A DNA stretch of 64,000 bases, taken from positions 62,001-126,000 of the forward strand of contig SKCR01023739.1 in NCBI GenBank assembly GCA_019454045.1, written 5' to 3'. Within the stretch, counting starts at the first letter, position 1. Each line of letters begins with the position of its first letter. This document shows, piece by piece, positions 33,731-45,725 of the stretch. The position numbers and the translations under genes are program-made. The notes beneath the pieces are model-generated. The model had not been told where the DNA came from, ran no database searches, and saw only the letters and a program-made list of their open reading frames with translations. Source of the DNA: Zanthoxylum bungeanum. Taxonomy: Eukaryota > Streptophyta > Magnoliopsida > Sapindales > Rutaceae.

Positions 33731-35180
33731 GCGAGATCAGAAACCCATACCCTAGGTTGTTTTCTGACTCTATCCGATCTACTAAGTTCTTGTGTATTTG
33801 AAGATTAATGGTATAGATTCATCATAGATGAACTATTTGTGTTCCATTAAGGACTTCGTGCCTTGAACAGTGTTACTCCGATTTTCATCGAGTATCACTA
33901 TCCTCCCACTGACCACTGCATATCGGTATTCCTCTCAGGAAAACCGCATGGTGAGCAACAATTACATTGTTCTCATGTGAGATTTATAAGTACTATACTT
34001 AAGGTTTCCCTTAGGATAACCTATATTGGCACTTATCCAATTTGGGTCCTTAGTTTGGTATAAACCAAACGTAATGCCTGGCATACCCAAATTATCAGGA
34101 ATGAGAAACCCCGTTTCTTTCCTGTTCATATCCTATATGATATCTGTTAAACAGATTTATATGGAACCTTATTCTAAATAAGTTTTGCACTGTTAATACA
34201 TGTCCCATTGAAGGAAATAGTAGCTCAGAGCGACTCGTGATAAACTTATCATGTCCAACAAAATTTGGTTTTTGGTTCAGACACACCGTCTAACTGACGT
34301 GTCTCGGGATGGAGTCCTCATATGAAAGAATACCGTACTCTTTCATGTACGTATGAAACTTACTACTTAAGTAATTTCCATTACGGTCTAACCGTGGCGG
34401 AATAATACTATAGCCGATCTGTTTATATACTTCGTGTCGAAAACTTCAAAAGTTTCCGATCTGTGTTCTTCAAAAGAAACACTTAACCATAACGTGATGC
34501 CACATCCGTTAAGGTCACGAAATATTCATGTTCACATCTAGCCTAGCTAGATATGGGCCCACTAACTTCACCATGAATAGGGCTAACAGATCGGTGGCCC
34601 TTTTACTATTACCAAGTAAATAGTATTTTAGGTATTTTACCTAATAAACTAGATTCGTAGACCTTATTTGAATAGTCAAATCAGTCCTAGTACCCACTCT
34701 TCAAAAGTGTGGATATACGAGTCTCGTTTAATTGTGTCCTAGACAACAATGCCATAAATAAGTCTCTATTGATCAAATCAATTTGAGCTATTTATTTGTC
34801 ATTTTATATGTTTGAGATTTTATTTACATTCAAAATATAAATTATGTTATTTACATCTAATGTATTTATCTCAGTATCATCTTTATATAATGAAACACTT
34901 TAGTGTTCTAGAATATAAGGTTTTATCCGCAACGAATTAAACACTGATATAGAGATAATGTCTCTAGTCAAACTAGTTACATCATAACATTTCCTAATTT
35001 AAGTACATACCCAAAGGGTAGTTCCTAAACTTAGGTATCTACGGTCGAAACAGTGACTTTCGTCCCGTTTCCGATTCGCAGAGAAATCTCGGTTTGAAGT
35101 CAGTATCCAGCTCACAGCGGATTCTGAACATCAATACATATATGTTTTATGTACCACACTAAGTATTTAAAATCCAATTT
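33731..35180 (-). pseudogene. pol: Copia-4 integrase and protease-region remnant
   Basis: Homologous to Copia-3 7131-8560 throughout, with the same general decay and a few private indels. Nothing over 66 codons is open. The stretch around 34540-34570 matches the Copia integrase core region. Confidence 0.75.
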
Positions 35181-35885
35181 TAATACAAGTAGGGAACATA
35201 ACTTTGACAAATATTTTTAAAGTTAGAGCCTCGCCCTTTCTTTAATTCCTTCGTGTCTTCCATATCCAAATGGTAGTCACTTTGGGATATGTCCATTATC
35301 TTTTCAATATTTCATAAACCTTTGGCCAAGCCTTGGGTTTCGGAATATTGAAACGATGTGCACCTTGTGCTACATGCCCAATTGCAACTTTGACTTTTCT
35401 CCACTAGAACAGTCAATTAATTCTCCAAGAATTATTAATTGCAATTTTAATACTTTTAAATCTAAAGATAGATTTATTATAAGTATATTAATTAAGCACT
35501 AAAGTCATCATCACATAAATCTTCCAAAGATTTTATGCTCTACTATTTGCTTAATTATGGGCTTAGTCATAATAAGTTATTTTATCAAATAAATTAACCT
35601 ATTATTAATTCCCAATTAAAAATTAAATCATTTAAAACATTTTAAATTTCACTTTTCAATTCTTTCTTGATTTCAATAGTCCAACTATTTAATCAATTTT
35701 AATAAGGTACTATTTATTATAATGATTACAATAATCTAATTATTTAATCAACTATAATTTTAATATTGATTACTATAATCCAATTACAAAATCAACTATC
35801 ATTTTAATTCAATTATATTGATTACTATAATCCAATTATAAAATCAACTATATATTGAATGAGTTTGTATATAGTCCAACTATAT
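35181..35885 (-). other. Copia-4 gag replacement: AT-rich filler
   Basis: Same layout as Copia-3 8561-9300: a short knuckle-linker remnant near 35270-35400, then AT-rich DNA with three imperfect tandem repeats (about 35730-35860). No capsid gag. One stretch present in Copia-3 near 9015-9045 is missing here. Confidence 0.75.
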
Positions 35886-38073
35886 ATATTTAAAACAACG
35901 TAAAATATTGACGAATGATATTTGTTTGAGCGTGTATGGCGAGTAATTGAACGAATGTTGCAAATTCAATACTTGCCTCCCACTATTTTTCGTCGAGTCT
36001 CTAACCCTCTGTGGAGTACTCGGGAAACCGCGTTTCCTAGTGGGCTGGGATCCTGTCAAATAACATACAACCTTGACTTTGGCCAACAAGTTGTATGCTA
36101 CTTAACCAGGTAGATCTCACAGATCAATTGGATCCAATCCAATTCCCAGATCCGGTTAGGTGGACATCCAAGTCCTAAACATATTACATATGCCAATGTA
36201 TCTAATACATTTTCTAACCTTATCCTCCGAATCATCTAGGCCTTGGCTTTGGCACAACAAACCTAATGACTCCAGTTAAGCGGGACCCATTGACAAGGAA
36301 AGTTTCGTAATCAATGTCTTTGGACAAGAAGTGATCTTGACTTTGGCCAACAAATCACAACTTGGACTAGACACCGATATGGAACAAAACTCTCATGATT
36401 CAAATACATCTAATTGACATGGTCTTGACTTTGGCCAACAAACCAATGCCAATCAGATCTTGAACAAGAATCATTCAATGGAAGGATAATCGCTTAATAT
36501 AAAACGAGGGTTTTTCGCGTGCAAATTGGCTACCAATTTAATTATCTTTGTTAGGTCTCATCATCATACACCCTTAAACATGCATTCTAAATACATAATA
36601 AAGCGAGTATGAAATAAAATAATAATGATATGCGGATGGATACTTTACACATTGATCCTAGATCAAATCTCTCCCTTTCTCACTCAAGCTAGCACTAGTA
36701 TTACTTCTACCCGTTACACTACACTTCTAAAGAAACCTCATATACATAGAGGGGAATAGGTGAGAAGAGAATACAAGAGAAAGAAGGTGATAAGGCTGGA
36801 CACGCAGGTCCAATTTAATAAATCGAATTTATTACAACAATTTCTAAACTATTGCCCACCCATCTAATATCCATCCGATATACATTATTCATTCAACACC
36901 CAAGTATTCACACATATAAGCATGTTATCAATCAATCTAATCAAATTAATTAATCTGATAATTAAGTGATCATCCAATGTTCAAACAACGATTTGATTTT
37001 GATCGAGTCAAACTCGTTTTTGCGAATAAGTACTTAAAGTACAAATTCATGAATTAAATTAAACTACATTATTAAATCTAATTTAACATGTACTTAATAC
37101 TAATTCACTATTCAATTCCAAATTAAATATTACACTTTTATTTAATAAACCTTTTACGATTTAAATTCCAAATCTAATCGCAACGCGTCTCAAAGACCGA
37201 TTAACGTCCAACGTCAATTCAATTAAAGTCCAATGGGCTTTTGATTGATTTCTTAAGGCGTGGACTTTTGGTCAACTCGGGTCAAACCGATAACCAAAGT
37301 CCAATCCGGGATTTACCCCATAAGCCCATAAATCAATCTTGGCCCATTAGGCCCAATTGAACTTTAAAGGTTCATTAAGTCGCATTTGGGCTTTATGGTT
37401 AAGGTTTTGGGCCCAATTGGATCCAATCCACTTGGTCCTAAACCAAACTTGATAAATCAAGCCCAATAGGCCCAATTACAACATTAGAAGCCCAAATCCA
37501 ATTTAAAGCCTAAATAATTAAATTACACTAATCCAATTACGCAATTTAATTACCTAAAGTGCGTTACATGATTAATCGACTAAAACAATATTTCTAAAAC
37601 ACAATATTACTCCAATTAATCATGCTAAATTCATTATCACATGTCAATCCAATCGAACCTACAATCGACATCAAATCACCATCCTAAATGATTTCACACA
37701 CATCCAATGTCACAAAATCAAAAACACCAAGACATTAGGGCATTACATGCATTCGGCCAACATAGAGATTTGGGGATTTTTGTCCAATTCGAAATCCAAT
37801 CCAATTCGATTCAAATTAACGTCAACCTAATCGATTCTAACTCATCAAATGAATCAAAAATCAAAAAATCCAAGATCCCAAAAATCCAATCATATTCGGC
37901 CAACATGTCCATTTTGGGGAAAATAATTCCAAATCATTTTTCGTCAAATTGATCCAACCAATATGCAATTAAACATGTTATAAGCATACTCAAACAAACA
38001 ATTCATTCAAATCATGCTCAAATCACATTTACCCAAATTTTAAATCCCTAAAAATTTCATGCTTGCAACTATA
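35886..38073 (-). other. Copia-4 leader (complete)
   Basis: About 2.2 kb, non-coding. CTTGACTTTGGCCAACAA occurs at 36072, 36336 and 36424. Homologous to the Copia-2 leader, so it predates the split between the coding and non-coding families. Its right third (37270-38073) is what Copia-3 lost. Confidence 0.85.
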
Positions 38074-38086
38074 GCTCTTGATGCCA
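38074..38086 (-). other. Copia-4 primer-binding site
   Basis: GCTCTTGATGCCA on the plus strand reads TGGCATCAAGAGC on the minus strand, one base from the LTR. Compared with Copia-2 (TGGTATCATGGAGC) it differs at several bases, so the families may use slightly different methionine-type primers. Confidence 0.85.
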
Positions 38087-38087
38087 T

Positions 38088-40179
38088 TGTTGAGTTTCTA
38101 TTAGGTCCCAAGATCAAATCAAAGCATGAAAACATGAGTGAATACACCAACGGAGGTAGCGGAATACTCACATCGATCGGTTGAGTCGATTTGGAGACGA
38201 ATGAAGCCAAGAAACTCACTGTTAAGTGGCGCCATTCACTGCAGTCCATGCTCACTGGTTCGGCAGTTTCGGGTCTCAAAACGAAGCTCCAAACTCCGTC
38301 GGATGAGTCCCGCCTCATGGGTGAACCTCCCTAACACATTCGCAAGTGTCGCAAGTGTGCTAGCACTTGTGTTTCCACCATGGAAACTCACTCATTTGCT
38401 TCCCCAAGCTCACGTCCGTGAGCTGTGACAGAGAAAGAAAAATCAGCCCCTTGGGCGTGAGAGATAGAGAGAAGAAGAGAGGTGAAAGTGTTATGGAATA
38501 ATGGTTAAAAGCTTTTCCTAAAAGCTTTATGTATTTATCAAATAAAATATATAAAACCAATTACTTAAATGATTTATATAAACCAAAAGCAAAAAGGTTT
38601 TCCCTCCAAACACTATGCCAACCACTTCCATCACTATTCACATGTCACAATAAAAGGTGATGTGATGTGTGTCTTTCATCAATCAATCAATCAAGTCAAT
38701 CAATCAATCAATCACTCAAAGTGACTTTTGATTTGACGCTTGATGTGACGATTGATTTGACGCTTGATGTGACTTGCGTCGCCGCACTCGAATTCGAAAT
38801 ACGAATACGCTCGCAATCACACTCGGGCTCGGGTTCACTAATTCTTAATTAGCGAATTTTTGTCGCATCGTAATTAAATGATTCCGCCAAGCGAATTCAC
38901 TATTTACGTCGCTAACGAATTAATTCCAAATTAATTCGTTCGCCCGAATTAAAATCAAATTTTAATTTTGCGTCGAAATCTAATTTTGTTTAATATATCG
39001 AATATATTAATTTAATCGATTAATTCCGAATTAATCGTTCTCTCTCTTTAGACGATATTTTATCCCGGATAAAATATCTCCGTAATTAATCCCAGATTAA
39101 TTTTCTCTTTCTTCTATATAATCCCAGATTATTAATGAGTGCGAGTTATGCGTCATCGGTGCATTATCGGGAAGCGACCCATGAGATCTCCGGATAAGTT
39201 GGCTATAAATACGGTCGTCGGTGTAACCGAATCACGTACGTACCAAGTACTACGTTCTACCGATTTACGAGACAAGGTCTACTCCTAGCAAAGTACCAAG
39301 TCTACCAAATTCTCCGGACATATCCTTTTAAGAATATTTAGATCTATATCAAGCGTAGTATACAATCGTATTGTGCATATCGGCCCAGTATCGGATAGTC
39401 ACGTGTTAGGGCTGGGGCTGGATAAGTGTCTGCCCCGTCCGAACACATATCGGATGTCTGGTAACTAGTCTCTATAATCGGATATTCATGACCTAGTCAT
39501 AATATCACGATTGGATGCGCATCACTTAAGAGCACTAATACCGTATCCTGCGTGACATCATCTCCATTATGACTGGAGTGATACCTCCGTCTCGACATCA
39601 CACCCAATACTCTACGACTCTCTGATAAACCCAGAAGTGGTAGACACAGAACCGGTCAAAGCCCCCAACCACCAAAACCAAAGTTTATCGATTGCCGTAA
39701 GTATTAGCGATGCAAGTCTCAGGTTAAGACTATACACACCTACCTTGACTTCGGCCTCCCATAGACACATATTCATAATACCAATGGGATTCCGAGGGGT
39801 CTATCCAGAGCGAAGCTGTTTCCCGTACCATCGGTGAAACACGACCTCCTATCGCACTTGCATAAGTCTCCAACACTTATATATATGAGAACTATGCCGT
39901 TGTGCCCTCACAACGCGCACAAGTGCAATACTAGCCTATTCCGCATTATCGATGTCCAGTCTCGATAATACTACGGCCAGGGATATTTAATGATTAATCC
40001 TTCGAGGACTGATACTGTCTCATATCATCTCAATCCAGGAACTAATCATAGGGACCTCTCTTCATTTATATATCTATGGTGATCTAATCACAAATGATGA
40101 GAGTGCAAACATAGTTAATTTGCTACAACAACACAATGTTCTGTGCAAATAGTGACGCTATGGGTCATATTATCCAACA
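38088..40179 (-). repeat. Copia-4 5' LTR (2092 bp)
   Basis: Same ends as the left copy. Contains the (TCAA)n run at about 38678-38715 and a doubled TTTGACGCTTGATGTGAC motif at 38730-38775. A candidate TATA box is at 40064-40072. Confidence 0.96.
40064..40072 (-). promoter_or_regulatory. Candidate TATA box in Copia-4 5' LTR
   Basis: TATATAAAT on the minus strand, 107 bases inside the LTR start, conserved in Copia-2 and Copia-3. Confidence 0.4.
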
Positions 40180-40184
40180 GTTTT

Positions 40185-41196
40185 ACTCTATTTCACTGCT
40201 TACTATTTTGCAGTAAAAGGGATGGTTTTTCAGGGCAATTTTTGCGGTAAAGAGGATGGTGTTTCTGGACTAAGTTTCACGATAATTGCTGGTAGTTTTT
40301 GGAGGCAGTTTTCGGTAGTTTAGAGTGCAGTTTTACTGGGCGGATTTTCGATAATTGCTGGCAGTTTTTTGAGGCAGTTTTCGGTGATAGGTAGTGCAGA
40401 TTATGGGGTGATTTGCGGTGATATTGAACAGTTTTCAGGGGGTTATTTACGGTGATTGCTGGGCAGTTTGGCTTGAGTATAGGGGTTGGTTTCTTGATGT
40501 GTTTTGCTACAATAGAAGAGGGTTTAGGGCTTGTTGGTTGCGGCAATATAGGGGAATCTTGGAGAGTTTGGGTGTGAATGCTAAGCTAGGTTCTCAAGGG
40601 TTTGATTTATGTTTCTTTTTATAGGCAAGAATTGGGGTTTACCTTATACGGGTAGGAAAACTAAGATTGTGTAATTATGGGGGGAATATTTAATTTGTGT
40701 GTGATGAGGAAATGATCTCTTTAATTATGAAGGTAATTTGATTTGATTTGATTTGATTTTATTTGATTTTATTTAGTTTAGGAATGTGATTTAATTTAAT
40801 TAGGAATGTGATTTATTTGAATCTTTTAATTTGGGAAGGTGATTTGGCTTTATTTCAACATGTGTTTAATGTGTGAATTGGTTATTTTGGAAGGGTGATG
40901 GGCATTAATTAGGTCCTTTGGGCGTAGGTTTGGTTCTTTTTGGTTGGCTTTGTGTGTGGCTTGGTGGTGTGGGGGTTTGGTGTGTGGCTTGCGGGGGTTT
41001 TGGGCTGAGGATGAATTTTAAAACAAAGGTCCAACGAGCGAACCCACAGCTAAGCAAGTGAATTTAGTCAAACAAGATATAGATTTCTTACTTTTTCCTT
41101 CGGACGCCCGTTTCCCGCAACTTCCAAAACTTAAAAAGTAGTGCCTCCGTATGAGACTCATCATTGGGACTTATATGTAAAAATACAGTGCATACA
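40185..41196 (-). repeat. Gypsy-A 3' LTR, inner segment
   Basis: Resumes after the GTTTT copy and aligns with 47640-48708, ending GTGCATACA. Contains a (GATTT)n-like run at 40737-40790. Confidence 0.93.
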
Positions 41197-41210
41197 GTCG
41201 CCCCCACTAT
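41197..41210 (-). other. Gypsy-A polypurine tract
   Basis: GTCGCCCCCACTAT on the plus strand is purine-rich on the minus strand, adjacent to the LTR start. Gypsy-B has GTCGCCCCCACTTT at the same place (57873-57886). Confidence 0.9.
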
Positions 41211-42424
41211 GATGGGACTTGTGCAGTGTGTAACAGTGACAATCCTATCAATGTTATACAATGTATTTTTACTTACCTGGCTCCCCAGCTACCACCTGAC
41301 TTGCCTGCTGCTTCGAACTGAGTTGATGATGCAGTGGGCCTCGACCCTCAGACGCATCCCAATAACTGCAATTGATGTATGGGCCTCGATCCTAAGATAC
41401 ATTCTAAAACTGATGATGTAGTGGGCCTCGACCCTGGGATGCATCCCGGAACTGCAACTGATGATGCAGTGGGCCTGGGACACATCCCGGAACTGCAACT
41501 AACAGTGGGGGCCTCGACCTTGGGACGCATCCCAATACCGCTGACAATGTGGGCCTCGACCCTAGGACGCATACCAAAACTAGTAATATGCGCCTCGACT
41601 CTAGGACTCATCGCAAAAACTACTGACGTGGGCCTTGACCCTGGGACTCGTCCCCGAAACTGATATTGATGCAGGCCTTGCCCCTAAACTGATACTGATG
41701 TGGGCCTCGCCCCCAAACTGATACTGATATGAGACTCACCCCCTGACTAATACTGATGTGGGCCTCGCCCCCTGACTGATACTGATGTGGGCCTCGCCTC
41801 ATTGGAACTCATCCCTAAACTGATACTGATGTAGGCCTCAACCCAAATTGATACTAATGTGGGCCTCCCCCCCCTGATACATATGTGGGCCTCGCCCCCT
41901 AGGACTTATCCCTAAATTGATATTGATGTGGTCCTCTACCCATACTCCATTCTCGAAATGCCATTCTCGGCATACTGAACCTCATCCCCGAGGCATATCT
42001 GATAAGATAGTTCATTCCCGAACCATGCTGCATGAGAAAGGGGAGACTAGTCACCCCCAGTCCCGATTTATTTTTCTATTCTTTGCTGCTTCCATTAAGG
42101 TAGATCTCTCGACATGGCGTTACATGCCAACATACTATACTGTCTCTCACAAGATGATCCCGATAACTAAATCTATTTTCATCCTCAAAGGATGCTTCAT
42201 GTCGAAACCAGAGAACCTTCAAAGTACTTGATACACTCAAATCTGATCGTCTGAGTGAGTAATCTGAACTAAACTCAAGTGTGTGTGCGCTATGGTTCTT
42301 TCGCGGCTTAATCTTTAAGTAAGCCGACTTGATGATTTTGTCTCGGAGAATTGGATCAGTGGGTATAACCAACCGAGATGTCTTGATCACACTCTGTGAT
42401 TACTTTCTCGTACTCAACATTATA
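41211..42424 (-). repeat. Gypsy-A 3' untranslated region with tandem repeat array
   Basis: From about 41329 to 41930 a degenerate unit of roughly 40-55 bases repeats about 12 times. The core is GTGGGCCTCGACCCTGGGAC followed by GCATCCC and an AACTGATACTGATG-like spacer. Minus-strand ORFs here are products of the repeat. Tandem repeats in the 3' untranslated region are a known trait of Tat/Ogre elements. The non-repetitive remainder to 42424 is shared with Gypsy-B and Gypsy-C. Confidence 0.88.
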
Positions 42425-43297
42425 TTGTTTTCTTTTTTTTTTCCTTTCGTCTCTAGCTTTGCTTTCTTTTCATTTGGAACTTTATTTTTTCTCTTTTTCT
42501 CTTTTCTTTCTTCCTCTTTTTTTCTCGACACACCTACCCTTTAAGGTAGCATTTCTCCTTATGGTGGTCCTAATACTCACCCATGGGTAGCTTCATACTT
42601 ATCGATTATAGATGGTCCATTTTTCTTTTCTTTTCAGAGACTTTTTCTTCATTTCCAACCATATCATATATCGTAACATAAGTTAACCAGGATAGACATC
42701 TAGTCAAATAGTCATTCACTGATTTGCCATCTCTTCAACTAGTCATCTTGCCAACTACTCAGGCTTCTACCGCTAAGATCCTGTATTCAAGTGCTCACAA
42801 GTCTAGCCGAGATCAACTACTCAGAATATCAGACGAGAGCGCATCTCGCACTTATTTTTTCTAAGGTTTCACCTTACCGTAAATAATGTCATCACCGGAC
42901 ATATGCCTAACCATCAATGACTTATTTCTCTCTCTTTTTTTTTACTCCAATATGATTCGTCCTCTCAACTACTGATAATACGGGCTTCGCCCCCTGGGAT
43001 ATTCCCAAAACTAACATTGATGAAGGCCTCAACCTTGGGATTCATTCCTGAAACTGATGACATTGTAATGTTGCTGCTTCTGGTTGGCTTGCCTTTGTCG
43101 CTTTCTCTTTTTCTTCTTTGAAACCTGTAAATATAAAACAGAACAAACACAAAAAGGAATGCAAGTATGTTACTTGTATGCATGCATGCATGAAATTCCT
43201 ATCCCGTTAGGCTAGGTCTTCTGCCAGTCCCCTTAGTGATCATTCGACCTTCTCTTCTTCAGGTAAAATACAACTTCAATCTGTCTACGTTGATCGA
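42425..43297 (-). other. Gypsy-A 3' untranslated region, polypyrimidine run and unit copies
   Basis: A pyrimidine-rich run (42425-42530) corresponds to 58885-58985 in Gypsy-B and the purine run in Gypsy-C. Two further copies of the GGGCCTC...GGGATTCATTCC repeat lie at about 42978-43060. No gene is supported. Confidence 0.75.
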
Positions 43298-43600
43298 CTA
43301 GGTGAACTCATTCCCTTCCATATCTGACAGTCTCACTGCCCCATTTCCCATTACTTTCTGGACTATGTAGGGTCCTTCCCAGTTAGGTCTGAACTTTCCT
43401 CTTGGATCTATCGTTGACGGCTTCGTATGTTTGAGTACCAGGTCACCATTTCTGATCTTGGTAGGACGCACTTTCTTGTTTAATGTCGAGCCAACCTCTT
43501 CTGGTATAGTTGCATATGACATAAAGACTTCATCCTCTACTGATCAAGTAATGCCAAGTGTTCAAACCTCTGCGAGACCCATTCTTACTCAGGTAACTCT
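43298..43600 (-). pseudogene. pol: Gypsy-A integrase C-terminal domain
   Basis: A 74-codon open piece reads VRPTKIRNGDLVLKH and RPNWEGPYIVQKV, the GDLVL...WEGPY signature of gypsy integrase C-termini. It is better preserved than the Gypsy-B copy, which has a roughly 10-base deletion here. Confidence 0.9.
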
Positions 43601-44335
43601 CCTTCTGATAATACTCGCATAGACTGTATCTTGACTTCCACTGGCAATACTGCTTCCATTTTATAGACCAGAGAATAAGGCGTGGCTTCTGTTGCCGTTC
43701 TCACCGAAGTTCTGTACCCCACAGGGCATATGATAGCTTGTCAGCCCAATCTTTGTAATTCTCCGTCATTCTGGCTAACATCTTCTTTATCGTCTTATTG
43801 GCTGCCTCGATATCCCTATTTGCCTGCGGTCTGCACGGTGACGACTTGTGATGTCATATCCCATACCTCTGTAACATTACCTTCGTTTCTCTTTGAAATT
43901 GGACTCCGTTGTCCGTTTCTACATGATGTGGCATCCCATATCGACAAATAATATTTCGGGCTATGAACTTTGCCATCTGATTTGTTGTGACGTTGCGAAA
44001 TGACTCGGCTTCCACCCATTTTGAAAAGTAATCTACTGCCACTACTATGAAGCGATGCCCATTTGATGCATGTGGTCGAATTTCCCCGATCATATCAATT
44101 CCCTATGCTGAAAAAGGCACGGCTCTGACAGCCTATACAACTCTGTGTGTGGCAAATGGTTTAAATTACCGTGTGCTTGATAATCATGACAGTGCTTTAC
44201 CAACTTCACGCAGTAGGCTTCCAATAAAATCCTTATCTTACTATCTTGCGAGACAGATTCAATCCATTCACATGCGGTCATACTCCGGCATGTACTTCTT
44301 TCATTGCCTTCTGAGCCTCTTCTTTCTTCTAACAC
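43601..44335 (-). pseudogene. pol: Gypsy-A integrase N-terminal and core domain
   Basis: Overlapping open pieces 44335-44090, 44093-43854 and 44019-43816 in different frames. HCHDYQAHGN marks the zinc-binding region, VVAVDYFSKWVEAE the first catalytic Asp, and ETDNGVQF the second. The third catalytic (Glu) region near 43780-43810 is degraded. At least three frameshifts. Confidence 0.9.
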
Positions 44336-44869
44336 TTTAGTTGGATGCCATTTGCTTGTCTATTGTAAAGTTCTCCCTTCAAACTCACAAACTGAGAAGC
44401 TAACTTCTGCATGGCTAACCTGTCTTTTTTGCTTACTTATTCTGGGAATTCCCCCCATTCCAGATATCTCTGAATATCATAATACCAAGGTTTCCCATCG
44501 TCGACCTCTACTTCTAATATCCTATCTATTCCATAGACGGGTTTGTTCACTGTCGTCAACACTAGAGGTCTCATCACCAACTTCTCTAGATTTTCCCAAG
44601 TTGCGGCTAGTGTAGCTAATGTGTCGGCGATATGTTCTCTTCTCGCGGCAAGTACTGGAACATACAATCCAGGAGGGCATGTGCTAGACTCTTGAGTTGG
44701 AATAAGTATGGTTTCAACTGGTCTTCCTTCAATTCCCATTCTCCTGGCATCGAGTCTCCGTAGACTTCTACATTCTTAGCCTTCAAGGCTTTCAATGTCG
44801 TTAGTCCGAAGGCGCATGCTTCATCTCAGCCATGTTGTTGGTTACTCTAAATGTCTCCTCTAATTTCTT
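44336..44869 (-). pseudogene. pol: Gypsy-A fragment of second RNase H and linker to integrase
   Basis: The open piece 44739-44437 carries PLVLTTVNKPVYG and DDGKPWYYDIQRYLEWGEFPEE, the linker between RNase H and integrase in Tat-like elements; Gypsy-B has the same at 61119-60862. Upstream, about 44800-44865 encodes TFRVTNNMAE, the middle of the second RNase H domain. Its first catalytic segment is deleted. Confidence 0.85.
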
Positions 44870-45185
44870 CTGCTCTTCAGAGGTAACCTCTCTTGCGATT
44901 AAGACCTCCATGGGGCTTTAAATCGCACCAAGGTTAAGTGTTTTCGTTTTGGTTGACTTGATGTCAAATATACTCAAGTCATGTAAGTTGAAAGGAAGAG
45001 ACTCAGACAAGTAAGCAAAATGAATGTCTTTATTATTAATGGATGCGAGATCATAATTGAATAAGATCAGGAAAACAAATATCCCCATAATTTGCAACTT
45101 TGTCTTCCTCCATTTTCTGGTTTTTCTGGACATCAGATCCTCTAACAGTTTTAATTCTTCTTCCCACTCACTTCCCCTTTCTGCT
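44870..45185 (-). pseudogene. pol: Gypsy-A segment N-terminal to reverse transcriptase, truncated
   Basis: Encodes SLPFNLHDLSIFD and, after a stop, EEQKKLEE; Gypsy-B has these at about 63080 and 62960. The sequence then jumps straight to the second RNase H at about 44865, omitting all RT catalytic motifs and RNase H 1, roughly 1.5 kb by comparison with Gypsy-B. Confidence 0.85.
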
Positions 45186-45725
45186 TCATTTCATTCTTAT
45201 TATTGTTGCCCCATATCCCCATGTAGGAAGCTTGGTGATCGTGAGTTTGGAGGACGTTACTGTCCGGTTGTTCTTTTTTCGGGTCAAGAATTTTATGGGA
45301 CTCGATGAGGTTCTGGATCTCATGCATAAGGCGGGTGCATTATCAGTTTCATGGCCACTTTGTTGGTGGAAGTAGCAGTATAGGTTTAGGTCAAGGTAGC
45401 GTGGCACAGGGTTTGGAAGTGGTTTAGGCTCTAAGGGACTTAGGAGTTCTTGCCTTTTTAGCTCTTCAAACACCTTTGACAAAGGTCTACCAAAATTGGA
45501 GAATCGCCTGTTCCTGATAGGAGTGACCTTAGAAGGAGTGGGCTTGGTCCCTAAAGATCCCCTAATGGTCTTTCTATTCCGGTTGCTGAACTTTCTATCA
45601 TTGGCTTTACGGGGTATGGTCAAACTAGCCATAGCGGCGGTCAAAGCTTGCAACTGCTCGTTAACCTTGGTGAGATTAGTTTCCAGCTGATCCAAATGAG
45701 ATCCCCCATTAGCTGATTTACTCAT
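45186..45725 (-). pseudogene. gag: Gypsy-A gag nucleocapsid fragment
   Basis: A 179-codon open piece starting MSKSANGGSHLDQLE. The middle encodes GRPLSKVFEELKRQELL, then YCYFHQQSGHETDNAPAL, the Tat-type zinc knuckle in which the last Cys is replaced by Asn. The capsid core is absent, because the N-terminal leader runs almost directly into the nucleocapsid. Protease, which should follow, is missing too: the frame passes into the pre-RT segment. A longer gag would be normal for Tat elements. Confidence 0.85.

Larger units (their letters stand above)
30280..40179 (-). mobile_element. Copia-4: non-autonomous copia element, sister of Copia-3
   Basis: Perfect GTTTT target duplication (30275-30279 and 40180-40184). 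LTRs of 2079 and 2092 bp differ at only a few percent of sites by eye, so it is one of the youngest insertions here. It has a complete primer-binding site, leader and polypurine tract. The interior has no capsid gag, no YVDD segment and no ORF over about 100 codons. It shares these lesions with Copia-3. Confidence 0.96.

Noticed and set aside
41348..41611. Minus-strand ORF with repeated MRPRVEAH-like peptides (also 58201-58489, 59368-59577)
   Set aside because: Translation of a non-coding tandem DNA repeat in the gypsy 3' untranslated region; unit lengths vary and break frame.
41329..41930. Possible CRISPR-like regular repeats
   Set aside because: Degenerate adjacent units without unique spacers, in a plant retrotransposon 3' region.
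42396..42590. Phe-rich hydrophobic ORF that looks like a membrane segment
   Set aside because: Comes from the polypyrimidine run in the Gypsy-A 3' region; the same run in Gypsy-B and Gypsy-C gives unrelated peptides.
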